Assembly: GCA_029262065.1 (NCBI GenBank)
Contig: JAJDAC010000033.1
Coordinates: 21,231-85,230, forward strand
DNA from: Candidatus Krumholzibacteriota bacterium
GTDB taxonomy: Bacteria; Krumholzibacteriota; Krumholzibacteriia; JAJRXK01
Length of the DNA: 64,000 nucleotides
Direction: 5' to 3'
The notes under the pieces are model-generated. The model was not told the origin of the DNA and made no database searches. It worked only from the letters and a program-made list of their open reading frames with translations. The translations under genes were made by a program, and so were the position numbers. Of this stretch, positions 52,605-62,185 are shown one piece after another (the first letter of the stretch is position 1; each line of letters opens with the position of its first letter).

Positions 52605-55022
52605 TCAGTGGGCCGTGCCGCCGTCGGCTGGTAAATCCAACGACCTTCGCGTCTTGCCGCCGGGCTCGGCCGAGTCAACTGCGTCCGTCGGCTCCGGTGC
52701 GGGCAACAGGGCCAACTCGAGTACTTCTTCCACCCGACTCACCAGGTGCCAATGCAATCCCTTGCGCACCTGCCGCGGTAGCTCGCGATAGTCTTTCTCG
52801 TTCTCGGCCGGAATGATGATGTGCGTACACCCTGCGCGTTGCGCCGCCACCGCCTTCTCGGGCAGGCCACCGATGGGCAGAACCTTGCCGCGCAAGGTTA
52901 CCTCACCGGTCATGGCAACATCGCGTCGCACCAGTTGCCCGGTCAGCACCGACACCAACGCCGTGGCCATGGCCACTCCCGCGCTGGGTCCATCTTTGGG
53001 CACCGCACCCTCGGGCACATGCAGATGGATGTCGCGCTTGGCAAAAGTCTCACTCGCCTCGGGCACGCGCGCCCGCGCGTAACTCAGCGCGGCCTGCGCG
53101 CTTTCTTTCATCACGTCTTTCAGGTTGCCCGTGATCAGCAGTTTGCCGCTCCCGGGTAACGAGATGACCTCGATCTCCAGGATCTCGCCCCCCACTGGCG
53201 TCCACGCCAACCCCGTGACCACGCCAACTTCAGGGTCGCGTTCTACCGCCCGGTGAAGGTATTTCGGTGGGCCCAGAAGTCGATGGAGGTTCGTGCGCTG
53301 GATGGTCTTGGGCACCTTGCGTCGCTCGGCCTTGCGTCGAGCCAGCTTGCGGCACACGTGCGCAAGTTCGCGTTCCAGACTTCGAACGCCCGCCTCACGT
53401 GTGTAGAGGTTGATGACGTCGAGGATCGCGGGCTCGGTTATCGACACGCGCATGCGCTCGAGACCCATTCGCTTGCGAAGTTTTGGAAGCAGGAAATCTT
53501 TGGCAATCCGGACCTTTTCGGTCTCCAGGTATCCTGGAAGACGAATCACTTCCATGCGGTCTTCCAACGCCGGCGGAATGTCGTGGATGACATTGGCGGT
53601 GGCGATGAAGAACACCTCGGACAGGTCGAACGGCACTTCGAGGAAGTGGTCGCTGTAGTGTTGGTTCTGCTCGGGATCCAGAACTTCCAAAAGCGCCGAA
53701 CTGGGATCGCCGCGAAAGTCGCTCCCTAGCTTGTCGACTTCGTCCAGCAGGAACACCGGATTGCGTGTGCCCGCCTTGCGTAGGCCTTCCAGCACACGCC
53801 CGGGACGGCTGCCAATGTAGGTGCGCCGGTGGCCACGGATTTCGGCTTCGTCGCGCACGCCACCTAGACTCACGCGCACGAACTCGCGCCCCATGGCGGC
53901 GGCAATCGACCGGCCCAGGCTGGTCTTGCCCACCCCTGGCGGTCCCACCAGGCACAGGATGCTGCCCTGCAGGCTGCCGCTGAGCTTCACCACGCTCAGG
54001 TATTCGAGAATCCGCTCTTTTACTTTCTCCAGCCCGAAGTGATCGGCGTCGAGTTGCCGCTTGGCCTTGCGCGTGTCGAGGCTGCCGTCTGAACGGGCCT
54101 GCCAGGGAAGCCCCACCAACACGTCGAGGTAGTTGCGAATGACCGTGCCCTCGGGCGCCATGGGCGCCATCTTGGCCAGTCGACCGATTTCCTTGTGGGC
54201 GATCTCGCGCGCTTCGTCGCTCATGCCCGCGGCATCGACCTTCTTGATGTACTCGTCGATTTCTTCGTCTTCGTCAGCGCCGTACCCCAGCTCCTTGCGA
54301 ATCGCTCGCAGCTGTTCGTTCAGGTAGTACTCTTTCTGACCCTTCTCGACCTGATCTTTGACTTCACCTTCGATACGGTGTTCGACCTGGAGAATCTCCA
54401 ATTCGTGCCGCAGCACGTTGATCAACTCCGACAGTCGCGCCTGGGGTTCGACCTCGGCCAACAAGGATTGCTTGATCGCCACTCGCACCAGGAGGGTGCC
54501 CGCGACCGAGTCGGCCAACTGCACCGGGTCGTCGATCTGCCCCACGCCCGACACCAGTTCACTGGGCAAACGCCGGTTCAGGTCGACGTAGTCGGCAAAC
54601 AGTTCGCGAATCTGCCGGTGCAGCGCCTCGATCTCAGCGTTCCCCGCCAGCTCCTCGGCCTCGATGACTTCCACGTGCGCCCGCTGATGATCGGGCTCCT
54701 CGAGGAATTCCAGGATCCGCGCCCGGCTCAACCCCTCGATGAGAATCTTGGTCGTGCCGTCGGGCAGGCGCAGCATCTGATGAATGCGCGCGATCGACCC
54801 AACCTCGTAGAGATCCTTCGCCACCGGCTCAGAAATCTCCGGATCCTTCTGAGCCACGACCACGAGCAACTTCTCGTTCTCGGAAGCCAACGTAAGCGCC
54901 CGAATGGACTTTTCCCGACCCACAAGAAGCGGGACAACCGCACCGGGGAAGATGACCACATCCCGAAGCGGAAGCAGCGGAAGGTCGCCGGCGGTTTCGA
55001 TCGATTTGGTTTCTTCGGTCAC
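52605..55022 (-). CDS. lon: ATP-dependent protease Lon
   Basis: 805 aa. N-terminal LON substrate-binding domain (LPLLPLRDVVIFPGAVVPLLVGR), AAA+ module (Walker A CLVGPPGVGKTSLGRSIA, Walker B VFLLDEVDKLG), sensor region and S16 protease with Ser680 in PKDGPSAGVAMA plus the downstream Lys of GGLPEKAVAAQRAG. GTG 55022 is chosen because it places the catalytic Ser at the position found in E. coli Lon (679). A longer frame from 55067 would start inside a repeat element. There is no obvious Shine-Dalgarno. Lies in the tig-clpP-clpX-lon-engB block. Confidence 0.95.
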   Translation of the reverse strand: MTEETKSIETAGDLPLLPLRDVVIFPGAVVPLLVGREKSIRALTLASENEKLLVVVAQKDPEISEPVAKDLYEVGSIARIHQMLRLPDGTTKILIEGLSRARILEFLEEPDHQRAHVEVIEAEELAGNAEIEALHRQIRELFADYVDLNRRLPSELVSGVGQIDDPVQLADSVAGTLLVRVAIKQSLLAEVEPQARLSELINVLRHELEILQVEHRIEGEVKDQVEKGQKEYYLNEQLRAIRKELGYGADEDEEIDEYIKKVDAAGMSDEAREIAHKEIGRLAKMAPMAPEGTVIRNYLDVLVGLPWQARSDGSLDTRKAKRQLDADHFGLEKVKERILEYLSVVKLSGSLQGSILCLVGPPGVGKTSLGRSIAAAMGREFVRVSLGGVRDEAEIRGHRRTYIGSRPGRVLEGLRKAGTRNPVFLLDEVDKLGSDFRGDPSSALLEVLDPEQNQHYSDHFLEVPFDLSEVFFIATANVIHDIPPALEDRMEVIRLPGYLETEKVRIAKDFLLPKLRKRMGLERMRVSITEPAILDVINLYTREAGVRSLERELAHVCRKLARRKAERRKVPKTIQRTNLHRLLGPPKYLHRAVERDPEVGVVTGLAWTPVGGEILEIEVISLPGSGKLLITGNLKDVMKESAQAALSYARARVPEASETFAKRDIHLHVPEGAVPKDGPSAGVAMATALVSVLTGQLVRRDVAMTGEVTLRGKVLPIGGLPEKAVAAQRAGCTHIIIPAENEKDYRELPRQVRKGLHWHLVSRVEEVLELALLPAPEPTDAVDSAEPGGKTRRSLDLPADGGTAH

Positions 55023-55048
55023 GTGGTATCGGGGTCTTTCGTTGGGCC

Positions 55049-55185
55049 GGGGCAGGAACGAATACACCCTGCTTCGTTAGTCCTCGCGCCACGCCCGCTT
55101 CGGGGCCGGCTCGAGATGTCATGGAATATCGTACGAGCGGGCTGCGCTGCGGAAACACTCAGCAGGGTGTATTCGCCCCTGCCCC
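55049..55185. repeat. Foldback (MITE/REP-like) element
   Basis: Outer arms 55049-55073 and 55161-55185 are inverted repeats matching at 23 of 25 bases (arm core CGAATACACCCTGCT). The 87 bases between them also pair in part (CCCGCTTCGG against CGAGCGGGC). The whole could fold as one long imperfect hairpin. It lies just upstream of the lon start. Confidence 0.65.
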
Positions 55186-55371
55186 TACCCAGAAGCACGC
55201 GCTCGCTTGAGCCCCCCATGATAGCGAATTCAGCCCAGAATGCCCGTACTGGTTGGGAAAGCAGCGGAGATTGGGCATAGGCATGTCTGCAGGCAAGTCG
55301 AGACATTCCGGCCCCAGCAGCGAGATCGTCCGCCCTCCGACCTGCACGAACGTGCACGCCGAGGAGGTCGG

Positions 55372-55396
55372 GCACCCTGAGGCATTATTGATGTTG
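55372..55396 (-). repeat. Inverted copy of the clpX-proximal repeat
   Basis: These 25 bases are the exact reverse complement of 55531-55555 in the second direct repeat. With that copy they could form a 25-bp stem enclosing the first repeat unit. The match stops abruptly on both sides. Confidence 0.75.
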
Positions 55397-55454
55397 GGGA
55401 ACGATTCTGCAGCCCCGGCCACAGAACCCAAGAATGACGCGACAATCCACGGGG

Positions 55455-55512
55455 CGAAGCTTAGTGAGACAACATCAATAATGTCTCTGGGTGCGCCCCC
55501 CCGGCCACACTC
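55455..55512 (-). repeat. Direct repeat unit 1 (about 58 bp)
   Basis: Starts CGAAGCTTAGTGAGACAACA and ends GGCCACACTC, nearly identical to unit 2 at 55516-55574; only a few bases differ around TGTCTCTGG/TGCCTCAGG. The units are separated by three bases. Confidence 0.85.
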
Positions 55513-55515
55513 GCC

Positions 55516-55574
55516 CGAAGCTTAGTGAGACAACATCAATAATGCCTCAGGGTGCGCCCCCCACGGCCACACTC
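55516..55574 (-). repeat. Direct repeat unit 2, abutting the clpX stop codon
   Basis: 59 bases nearly identical to unit 1. The unit ends inside the clpX stop codon (55573-55575), so any clpX transcript carries both units in its 3' untranslated region. Confidence 0.85.
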
Positions 55575-56826
55575 AGGCCTCACGCACCCGCAACTGATCC
55601 TCCGCATAAACCTCAGGATCAAGATTCTTCTCGATCGTCTCTTCCGTCACCACGACCTTCGTAATATCCGTGGAGGACGGCAGGTCATACATGAGGTTCA
55701 GCATGATCTCTTCGAGAATGGCTCGCAGCCCGCGCGCACCGGTCTTGCGACCGATGGCCTTGCGAGCCACCGCGGCGAGGGCCTCGTCTTCGAAGACCAG
55801 CTCCACGTCTTCCATCTCGAATAACTTCTGGTACTGGCGTACCAGGGCGTTCTTGGGCTCGGAAAGGATCCGAACCATCGAGTGCTCGTCGAGTTCTTCC
55901 AGGGACACCGATACCGGAAGCCGACCCACGAGTTCGGGAATGATTCCGAACTTCATCAGGTCGCCCGGATCGAGCTTCTGCAGAACCTGGCCGCGCTCGA
56001 AGCGATTGAGAGTCTTGTCGGCTTGTTCGAAACCCATCGCGCGTTGACCAACGCGCTTCATGATCAGCCGATCGAGGCCTTCGAAGGCACCACCGCAGAT
56101 GAACAGGATGTCGCGCGTGTCGACTTCCAGGTATTTCTGCTGGGGATGCTTGCGTCCGCCCTGGGGCGGAACGTTGGCTACGGTACCTTCCAGCAGCTTC
56201 AATAGAGCTTGCTGCACGCCCTCACCGCTGACGTCGCGGGTGATGGACGGGTTGTCGGACTTGCGACTGATCTTGTCGATTTCGTCCACGTAGATGATGC
56301 CGCGCTCGGCCGCCGCAAGGTTGTAGTCGGCCGCCTGCAGCAGCTTGACCAGGATGTTCTCGACATCCTCGCCCACGTATCCGGCCTCGGTCAGCGCGGT
56401 GGCGTCGACGATAGCGAACGGCACCTTGAGAATGCGCGCCAGCGTCTGGGCCAGTAGCGTCTTGCCGGTACCCGTGGAACCCACGAGCAGGATGTTGCTC
56501 TTGTCGAGTTCGACGTCGTCGGCATCACGGCGGTGGTTGATGCGCTTGTAGTGGTTGTAGACAGCGACGCTCAGCGTGCGCTTGGCAACTTCCTGTCCCA
56601 CTACGTATTGGTCGAGCAGGTTCTTGATTTCGACCGGCTTGGGGAAGTCCTTGGTTTCGAGCGCGCTGATAGCCGGCAGCTCGTCCTCGAGGATGTCATT
56701 ACAGAGCTTGATGCACTCGTTGCAGATGTACACCGACGGCCCAGACACCAACTTGGCGACTTCGTCCTGCCCTCGACCGCAGAACGAGCACTTGATGACC
56801 TGTGGTGTGCCTTTTCTCGACTTCAT
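55573..56826 (-). CDS. clpX: ATP-dependent Clp protease ATP-binding subunit ClpX
   Basis: 417 aa AAA+ unfoldase. N-terminal C4 zinc domain ([20 protein letters not shown]), then Walker [18 protein letters not shown], Walker [11 protein letters not shown], and the LGF-type/tripartite region of Clp[19 protein letters not shown] and [16 protein letters not shown] are ClpX signatures. ATG 56826. Located 70 bases after clpP in the same orientation. It feeds substrates to ClpP. Confidence 0.97.
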   Translation of the reverse strand: MKSRKGTPQVIKCSFCGRGQDEVAKLVSGPSVYICNECIKLCNDILEDELPAISALETKDFPKPVEIKNLLDQYVVGQEVAKRTLSVAVYNHYKRINHRRDADDVELDKSNILLVGSTGTGKTLLAQTLARILKVPFAIVDATALTEAGYVGEDVENILVKLLQAADYNLAAAERGIIYVDEIDKISRKSDNPSITRDVSGEGVQQALLKLLEGTVANVPPQGGRKHPQQKYLEVDTRDILFICGGAFEGLDRLIMKRVGQRAMGFEQADKTLNRFERGQVLQKLDPGDLMKFGIIPELVGRLPVSVSLEELDEHSMVRILSEPKNALVRQYQKLFEMEDVELVFEDEALAAVARKAIGRKTGARGLRAILEEIMLNLMYDLPSSTDITKVVVTEETIEKNLDPEVYAEDQLRVREA

Positions 56827-56895
56827 GACTCTCCCAGTCCCGGTTCGAACCCTCGCGGGTACTGATTGGGCTCAACGTGCACCGCTCGTATCAGT

Positions 56896-57510
56896 CTACT
56901 CTCTACCGCCGTCCTTATCCTTATCCAACTCCGAACGTTTTTCGATGACCTTGTCCACGAGGCCGTACTCGGCGGCTTCGTTGGCGGCCATGAAGAAGTC
57001 CCGGTCCGTATCCTTGGCGATCTTCTTGATCGATTGGCCAGTATGGCTGGCCAGGATCTCATTCAGGCGATCCCGAGCGTACAGGATCTCCTTGGCGTAG
57101 ATCTCGATCATAGCGGCCTGGCCCTGGGATCCACCGAGCGGCTGATGGATCATGACCCGCGAATGCGGGAGCGCCGAGCGCTTCCCGGCGGTGCCGGCCG
57201 CCAGCAGAACCGCGCCCATGCTGGCGGCCTGCCCCATACAGATCGTGGCTACATCATTGGAAATGTACTGCATGGTGTCGTAGATGGCCAATCCGGCCGA
57301 AATCACGCCACCGGGGCTGTTGATATATAGGTAGATGTCGCGCTCGGAGTCCTCGGCCTGCAGGAAGAGCAGCTGCGCGATGACCAGGTTGCTGACGTTG
57401 TCATCAATCGGCGAACCGATGAATACGATACGGTCCTTCAGGAGGCGGCTGTAGATATCATACGCCCGCTCTCCTCGCCCGGTCTGCTCTACCACCATCG
57501 GCACAAGCAT
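56896..57510 (-). CDS. clpP: ATP-dependent Clp protease proteolytic subunit ClpP
   Basis: 204 aa. Catalytic Ser97 in [14 protein letters not shown], His in [12 protein letters not shown], Asp in the later helix (TDRDFFM region). ATG 57510 with AAGGAG overlapping the last codons of tig (tig ends at 57515), so the two are translationally close. The frame is open upstream into tig, but the family starts near [21 protein letters not shown]. Confidence 0.97.
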   Translation of the reverse strand: MLVPMVVEQTGRGERAYDIYSRLLKDRIVFIGSPIDDNVSNLVIAQLLFLQAEDSERDIYLYINSPGGVISAGLAIYDTMQYISNDVATICMGQAASMGAVLLAAGTAGKRSALPHSRVMIHQPLGGSQGQAAMIEIYAKEILYARDRLNEILASHTGQSIKKIAKDTDRDFFMAANEAAEYGLVDKVIEKRSELDKDKDGGRE

Positions 57511-57514
57511 GCAG

Positions 57515-58852
57515 TCACTCCTTTGACTTTGTTTCGTCGGCGTCGTCATCGGACTCGCCGCTGTTCTTCTCGACCACGGTTATCTCGGCCCGCGATTCCA
57601 GCAGGGCCAGGGTCTTTTCCTCTTCGATATCGTGACGCAGCCGTTCCATGTTCTGGCTGGCCTCGATCTGGCGGCGCAACTCCTCGGCGGATCCATCCCT
57701 GGACTCGGCCATTTCGGCGATGCGTGCATCCACGTCTTCGTCGGCAACCTCGATGTTCTCGTTCCGGCGCAAGGTATCGAGCAACACGGCCCGTTGCGCG
57801 GCGCGATGGGCCGCCGGCTGGAGCCTTTCGGCCAGGGTGCGACGGTCGTCGTCGCTCATCTCCTGCCGGGTCATGGCCTCGTAGTCCTTCAGCATTGCTT
57901 GCAGATAGCGTGCCCCCAGGCTGGGCGGGGCGGGAATATCGTTCAACTCGATCATCTTGCCCACGAGAGCATCGTTGAGGGCTTTGGTGGCTTCGTCCTT
58001 CGAGGTCTGCTCGAGGTCTTCCTTCACCCGTGACCGCAATTCATCCAGCGTCTGGTACTCGCTGATGCTCTGAGCCAGATCGTCGTCGATGGCCGGAATC
58101 TGCTTCTCGCGAATATCGTCGACCTTCACCTCGATGCGCCGTACCTGATTGGCGAGGTCTTCGTTGGGATAGTCAGACGGATACGTCACCTCGACCACGG
58201 TGTCGTCGCCCACCTGCAACCCCCCCAGAGCGGCATTGAACTCGGGCAGGACACCCTCGCCGCCCAGCTCCAGGCTGTAGCTCTCCTCGGCCTTGTCCGT
58301 CTCGGGCTCGCCGTCCTCGTTCAGCGGGACATACGAGATGCGCATCGCGTCGCCATCCTTGGCGCCGCGCCCTTCCACCGGAACCCAGCGGGCGGCGCGC
58401 TCGGCCAATTCGGTCAGACCCTGCTCGACGCGTTCGTCGGTGATGATCAGACTGATTTTCTCCACCGCGAGACCTTCGAACGTCAGATCGACTTCGGGCC
58501 GGACTTCGATGATGAGGTCGAACTGAATGGGCTCGCCGTCATCCATCTTGAAATTCTCGACCCTGGGCTCGGCGATGGGACGGATGTCCTCGTTTGCGTC
58601 GAGGACGGCCCGGTAGGCATCGGGAATCAGCTCCTCGATGGCGTTCTGCTCAACCTGCCCGGCATAGCTGGACAAAATGAGACTTACCGGGACCTTGCCC
58701 TTACGAAAGCCGGGCAAACTGGCGCTCTTCGCCAGCTTGGCCGCCACGTTGGTCCGCATACGTTCCATATGGCTGGGGTCGACCTGGACGTGGGCGAGCC
58801 GCTTCCACGACTCGGGGCTCTCCAGCTCGAACGTAATAGCCTCGGTGGTCAC
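57515..58852 (-). CDS. tig: Trigger factor
   Basis: 445 aa ribosome-associated chaperone. N-terminal ribosome-binding domain with [15 protein letters not shown] (the GFRxxKxP signature), PPIase domain about 165-245 (degenerate FKBP fold), C-terminal helical arms ([19 protein letters not shown]). GTG 58852 has AGGAGA upstream. The longer frame starting at 58945 translates the tRNA-Leu gene and is rejected. First protein gene after tRNA-Leu in the tig-clpP-clpX-lon order common in bacteria. Confidence 0.95.
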   Translation of the reverse strand: MTTEAITFELESPESWKRLAHVQVDPSHMERMRTNVAAKLAKSASLPGFRKGKVPVSLILSSYAGQVEQNAIEELIPDAYRAVLDANEDIRPIAEPRVENFKMDDGEPIQFDLIIEVRPEVDLTFEGLAVEKISLIITDERVEQGLTELAERAARWVPVEGRGAKDGDAMRISYVPLNEDGEPETDKAEESYSLELGGEGVLPEFNAALGGLQVGDDTVVEVTYPSDYPNEDLANQVRRIEVKVDDIREKQIPAIDDDLAQSISEYQTLDELRSRVKEDLEQTSKDEATKALNDALVGKMIELNDIPAPPSLGARYLQAMLKDYEAMTRQEMSDDDRRTLAERLQPAAHRAAQRAVLLDTLRRNENIEVADEDVDARIAEMAESRDGSAEELRRQIEASQNMERLRHDIEEEKTLALLESRAEITVVEKNSGESDDDADETKSKE

Positions 58853-58866
58853 GCGATCTCCTGATC

Positions 58867-58951
58867 TGGTGCGAGAGGGGGGACTCGAACCCCCACAGGT
58901 TTCCCTACTGGAACCTAAATCCAGCGCGTCTGCCAGTTCCGCCACTCTCGC
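58867..58951 (-). tRNA. tRNA-Leu (TAG)
   Basis: 85-nt type II tRNA on the minus strand. Acceptor GCGAGAG/CTCTCGC, anticodon stem CTGGA/TCCAG enclosing TTTAGGT (anticodon TAG), a long variable arm, T-loop GGTTCGAGTCC and encoded CCA. Confidence 0.97.
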
Positions 58952-58968
58952 GGCAAACGAGTGGGCAC

Positions 58969-58997
58969 ACTATAACGACGGCCCCGGGGGTGGTCAA
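58969..58997 (-). promoter_or_regulatory. Sigma70 promoter of tRNA-Leu and the tig block
   Basis: TTGACC (58997-58992), 17-base spacer, TATAGT (58974-58969) on the minus strand, 18 bases upstream of the tRNA 5' end. No terminator lies between tRNA-Leu and tig, so it may serve both. Confidence 0.85.
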
Positions 58998-59092
58998 GTC
59001 GGCCCAGTGCGGTCTATGTACTAATTTTTCAATGAGTTATCAAATTTTGGCCAGATCGGGGGGCCAGATTCTCCTGGCGTGGGAAACCCGCC

Positions 59093-60148
59093 CTACGACG
59101 CGGCGACTTCCATGAGAATATCAGTGAATTCGCTGGTCTTCAGTCCACTCCGGGTCGACAGATCGGCAATACGGCCGCTGGACAGGGCGTTGGCGATCGC
59201 GTCGTCGATCATGGTCGCGCCCTCGCGATGCCCCAGGAACTCCAGCATCATGCCGGCGGCCGCGATCGTGGCCACCGGACACGCCACTCCCTTGCCACGA
59301 TACTTGGGCGCCGACCCATGAATGGGCTCGAACATACTGACCTGCCCCGGGTGGATATTGCCCGAAGCCGCCACCCCCAGCCCGCCTTGGATCATCGCGC
59401 CCACGTCGGTGATGATGTCTCCGAACATGTTGTCGACCACGGCCACATCGAACCACTCGGGGTTCTTCACCATCCACATGCAGGCCGCGTCGATGTAGGC
59501 GTGGTCCTGCTCCACCTGGGGATACTCGCCGCCAACTTCCGCGAACGTACGCGTCCAAAGATCCTGCGAACGCAGCGCGTTGGCCTTGTCGATGAGCGTG
59601 AGTTTCTTGCGGGGACGATCCTTCGCCAGCTCGTAGGCGTAGCGCACGGCTCGCTCGACCCCCTTGCGCGTGTTCACCATTTCCTGCGTGGTGATCTCGT
59701 CTGGCGTGCCCTTCTTGAAGAAGCCCGCAATCTGACAGTAGAGGCTCTCGGTGTTCTCCCGCACGAACACCATGTCCACGTCGGCTGGCCCCTTGTCTTT
59801 CAACGGACACATGTCGGCGTGGTACAGCTTGATGGGGCGCAGGTTGATGAACATGTCGAGCTTCCACCGGATACCGCCGATGATGGAACGCTCCAGCAGA
59901 CCCGTTTCCACGCGCGGATCGCCGATGGCACCCAGCAGAATGGCATCGAGATCGCGGTACTCCGAAAGAACCGAGTCAGGCATGGTTTCCTGCGTCTGCA
60001 GGTAGTGGTCGGCACTCCAGGGATACTCGACGATCTCGTAGTCGAAACCCGTTTTCTCGGCGACGAACCGCAACATGCGCAGCGCCTCGCCGACGACTTC
60101 CGGACCAATTCCGTCGCCGGCCACCACGCCAATTTTCTTCCTGCTCAT
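59093..60148 (-). CDS. Isopropylmalate/isocitrate-type dehydrogenase
   Basis: 351 aa, NAD(P)-dependent decarboxylating beta-hydroxyacid dehydrogenase. AGDGIGPEVV at the start, DAILLGAIGDPR, NLRPIKLY, VRENTESLYC, the Mg/NAD region VVDNMFGDIITDVGAMIQGGLGVAASGNIHPG and FEPIHGSAPKYRGKG. The substrate loop (ETGLLERSIIGGIRWKLDMFINLRP) is not a typical LeuB (GLLALRK) or ICDH loop, and the later TTQEMVNTRKGVERAVRYAYELA recalls the tartrate/D-malate branch. Partner of the aconitase-family gene, with which it overlaps by four bases (ATGA). The step could be leucine, TCA-cycle or a related dehydrogenation. Confidence 0.85.
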   Translation of the reverse strand: MSRKKIGVVAGDGIGPEVVGEALRMLRFVAEKTGFDYEIVEYPWSADHYLQTQETMPDSVLSEYRDLDAILLGAIGDPRVETGLLERSIIGGIRWKLDMFINLRPIKLYHADMCPLKDKGPADVDMVFVRENTESLYCQIAGFFKKGTPDEITTQEMVNTRKGVERAVRYAYELAKDRPRKKLTLIDKANALRSQDLWTRTFAEVGGEYPQVEQDHAYIDAACMWMVKNPEWFDVAVVDNMFGDIITDVGAMIQGGLGVAASGNIHPGQVSMFEPIHGSAPKYRGKGVACPVATIAAAGMMLEFLGHREGATMIDDAIANALSSGRIADLSTRSGLKTSEFTDILMEVAAS

Positions 60149-62166
60149 GCGAACGCCCCCTCTTCCACTTCGTCGTCACCCTCGAACGGTGTGATCACGC
60201 CGGTCAGCGCCGAAGCCGCCACGGTAAGCGGACTGGCGAGATACATCTGCCCCGGTCCGCTACGCCCGGGGAAGTTTCGATTGATCGCCGACACCGTCAC
60301 CTGGTCGCGGTTGTCGCTTACGCCCGGGCCGGCGTTGATGCAGGCACCGCAGCTTGGCTCGATGACCTTGGCGCCAGCTGCGTCGAACAAGTCGAGGTAA
60401 CCTTCACGCAGGCAATAGTCACGCACTTCCTGGCTGCCGAATTGAATCCAGAAGGTCACATCGGGATGCACGGTCAACCCAGCATCGAGCCCCGCCTGCA
60501 ACACCCGCGCATACATGTCCATGTCTTCGATCTTGCCCGCGGTGCAACTGCCGCCGTAGGCGATATCGATCTTTATGTCATCGGCCAGATCACTCAACGG
60601 CACGCCGTTGCCAGGATCGCCCGGTAAAGCCACCATGGGCTGGATGTGGTTGGCGTCGAGAATGATTTCGTGGTCCCACGTAGCGTCGTCGTCGCTGTAC
60701 AAACCTTCAAGAAGTGACTGCGCCGTGGCGCGATCCATTTTTCGCCAGTGCATGAGGTACTCGACCGTCTTCTCGTCGGGCCGGATGATCCCGGTGAAGG
60801 CCCCCACTTCGGCCGCCATGTTGGTGAGCGTAGCGCGTTCGTCCACGTTGAGAGCCTCGATCGCCTCGCCGCAATACTCCACGACCTTGCCAATGGCATG
60901 GCCGTCTTTCACGTACGGCTGCCGCAGGATGTCCAGGATGATGTCCTTGGCGGTAACACCCGGGCGACACCTACCACGCACTTCCACGCGCACGTTTTCG
61001 GGTACGCGCACCATGGTGTCCTGAGTGACCCAGCTGTTGAAAATAGCCGTGGTACCCACACCGAAAGCCAAGCACCCCACCGCGCCACTGTGCGGGGTGT
61101 GGCTGTCACTGCCAATGATCAGCTGACCGGGCAACGCGTAGCTTTCGAGCACCTTGCTGTGGCAAATGGCTTCGCTGCCGCCGCGCTCGGTTTCGCCGTA
61201 GAGGCGAATTCCCTGGGCCTTCGAAAAGGCCTCCTGCTTCACCGCAAGCTGGTTGGCCACGTCCAGCAGGCCCATTTTTATGCGCGCCGGCGTCATGGCC
61301 ATTTCCAGGAACGTCAGGTGGTCGCGAAAGAACAACACGCTGTCCTTTTCGCGCACGGGAACATCCGGACCCACCATGGTCTCGTAGAAGATCGAAGCCA
61401 TGGGCGTAACGTACTCGTGCGAGAATCGAAGGTCGGTGCGTACGAACCCGCTGTCACCAGGCTGCACCGCGGGTACGCCCACGGCGTCCTGACTCAGGTC
61501 GGTAACCATGTGACGGGCGAAGATCTTTTCGGCCAACGTCATACCGCGCATCCCGGTCTCCACCGGCGCCACCACGACTTTGCCCTGCAACCGAGCCACG
61601 TTGAAATTGAACAAGCCGCCATGTTCGACGATCTGACGTGTAGTGTCGTCCATGCCCGCGGTAAATTCGCTGAGCGGAATGGACTCGTCCCGCTGGAGAC
61701 GATCTATGACCTTGAAATCGGTACTGGTCAGGATACCCAGGTTGATGCAGTTCTGGTTGTAGATACGCTCGATGTTCTCGGCCACTACCAGTTGAATACC
61801 GGCGACCATTTCGGCGTAGGGACTGTGCTCGCGGCTGGAGCCCTTGCCGCGACGTTTGCCGCTGACGGAAATGGCAAACTTCCCTCCTTTCACGTCACCG
61901 CGGCCAATGGGTGTTTCATCACCCGCGGTGAGCCCCACGTAGGGAAATTCGCCCAATGTTTCGTCGTGGTGAAAGCACACCCAACCGGGTGTGATCTCGT
62001 CGGTGGAAATATCGTTGCGCAGCGCAATGCTGGGATCCCAGTTCAGGTCTTCTCCCGCCAGCTGGGAACGAATGTGTTTGGGGTCTTCCGTCAGGTACAG
62101 GACGCGCCCGTCCACGGCTACCGTATCGCCCCGTCGGGGAATGTTGCGTCGAAGAAGATCTGTCAT
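60145..62166 (-). CDS. Aconitase-family hydratase with swivel domain at the N-terminus
   Basis: 673 aa. The LeuD-like swivel domain comes first (GKGSSREHSPYAE, near residues 105-117), then the LeuC-like catalytic part: IIGSDSHTPHSGAVG near 350, GGSC541TAGK and PSC606GAC609INAGP. The three cysteines fit the 4Fe-4S ligands. In aconitase the swivel is at the C-terminus; here the order is reversed, as in a gene fusion of leuD-leuC. It is cotranscribed with the dehydrogenase, so the pair does hydratase then dehydrogenase chemistry (aconitase/ICDH, LeuCD/LeuB or homologous). Which of these cannot be told. Confidence 0.85.
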   Translation of the reverse strand: MTDLLRRNIPRRGDTVAVDGRVLYLTEDPKHIRSQLAGEDLNWDPSIALRNDISTDEITPGWVCFHHDETLGEFPYVGLTAGDETPIGRGDVKGGKFAISVSGKRRGKGSSREHSPYAEMVAGIQLVVAENIERIYNQNCINLGILTSTDFKVIDRLQRDESIPLSEFTAGMDDTTRQIVEHGGLFNFNVARLQGKVVVAPVETGMRGMTLAEKIFARHMVTDLSQDAVGVPAVQPGDSGFVRTDLRFSHEYVTPMASIFYETMVGPDVPVREKDSVLFFRDHLTFLEMAMTPARIKMGLLDVANQLAVKQEAFSKAQGIRLYGETERGGSEAICHSKVLESYALPGQLIIGSDSHTPHSGAVGCLAFGVGTTAIFNSWVTQDTMVRVPENVRVEVRGRCRPGVTAKDIILDILRQPYVKDGHAIGKVVEYCGEAIEALNVDERATLTNMAAEVGAFTGIIRPDEKTVEYLMHWRKMDRATAQSLLEGLYSDDDATWDHEIILDANHIQPMVALPGDPGNGVPLSDLADDIKIDIAYGGSCTAGKIEDMDMYARVLQAGLDAGLTVHPDVTFWIQFGSQEVRDYCLREGYLDLFDAAGAKVIEPSCGACINAGPGVSDNRDQVTVSAINRNFPGRSGPGQMYLASPLTVAASALTGVITPFEGDDEVEEGAFA

Positions 62167-62185
62167 GAGGTTCGCTTTCCTTGGA

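Larger units (their letters stand above)
55023..55572. other. 550-base spacer between lon and clpX containing two repeat systems
   Basis: No convincing gene. Short open frames exist on both strands (for example 55159-55431 minus and 55253-55525 plus) but they run through repeats and lack ribosome binding sites. The spacer holds a foldback element (55049-55185) and a direct/inverted repeat set (55372-55574), annotated separately. A promoter for lon should be here but I cannot identify it. Confidence 0.55.

Noticed and set aside
55159..55525. Small open frames (both strands) in the lon-clpX spacer
   Set aside because: They run through foldback and direct repeats, have no Shine-Dalgarno, and one ends inside a repeat arm.
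58853..58945. N-terminal extension of trigger factor reading MAELADALDLGSS
   Set aside because: This is the translation of tRNA-Leu, a well-known annotation artefact.
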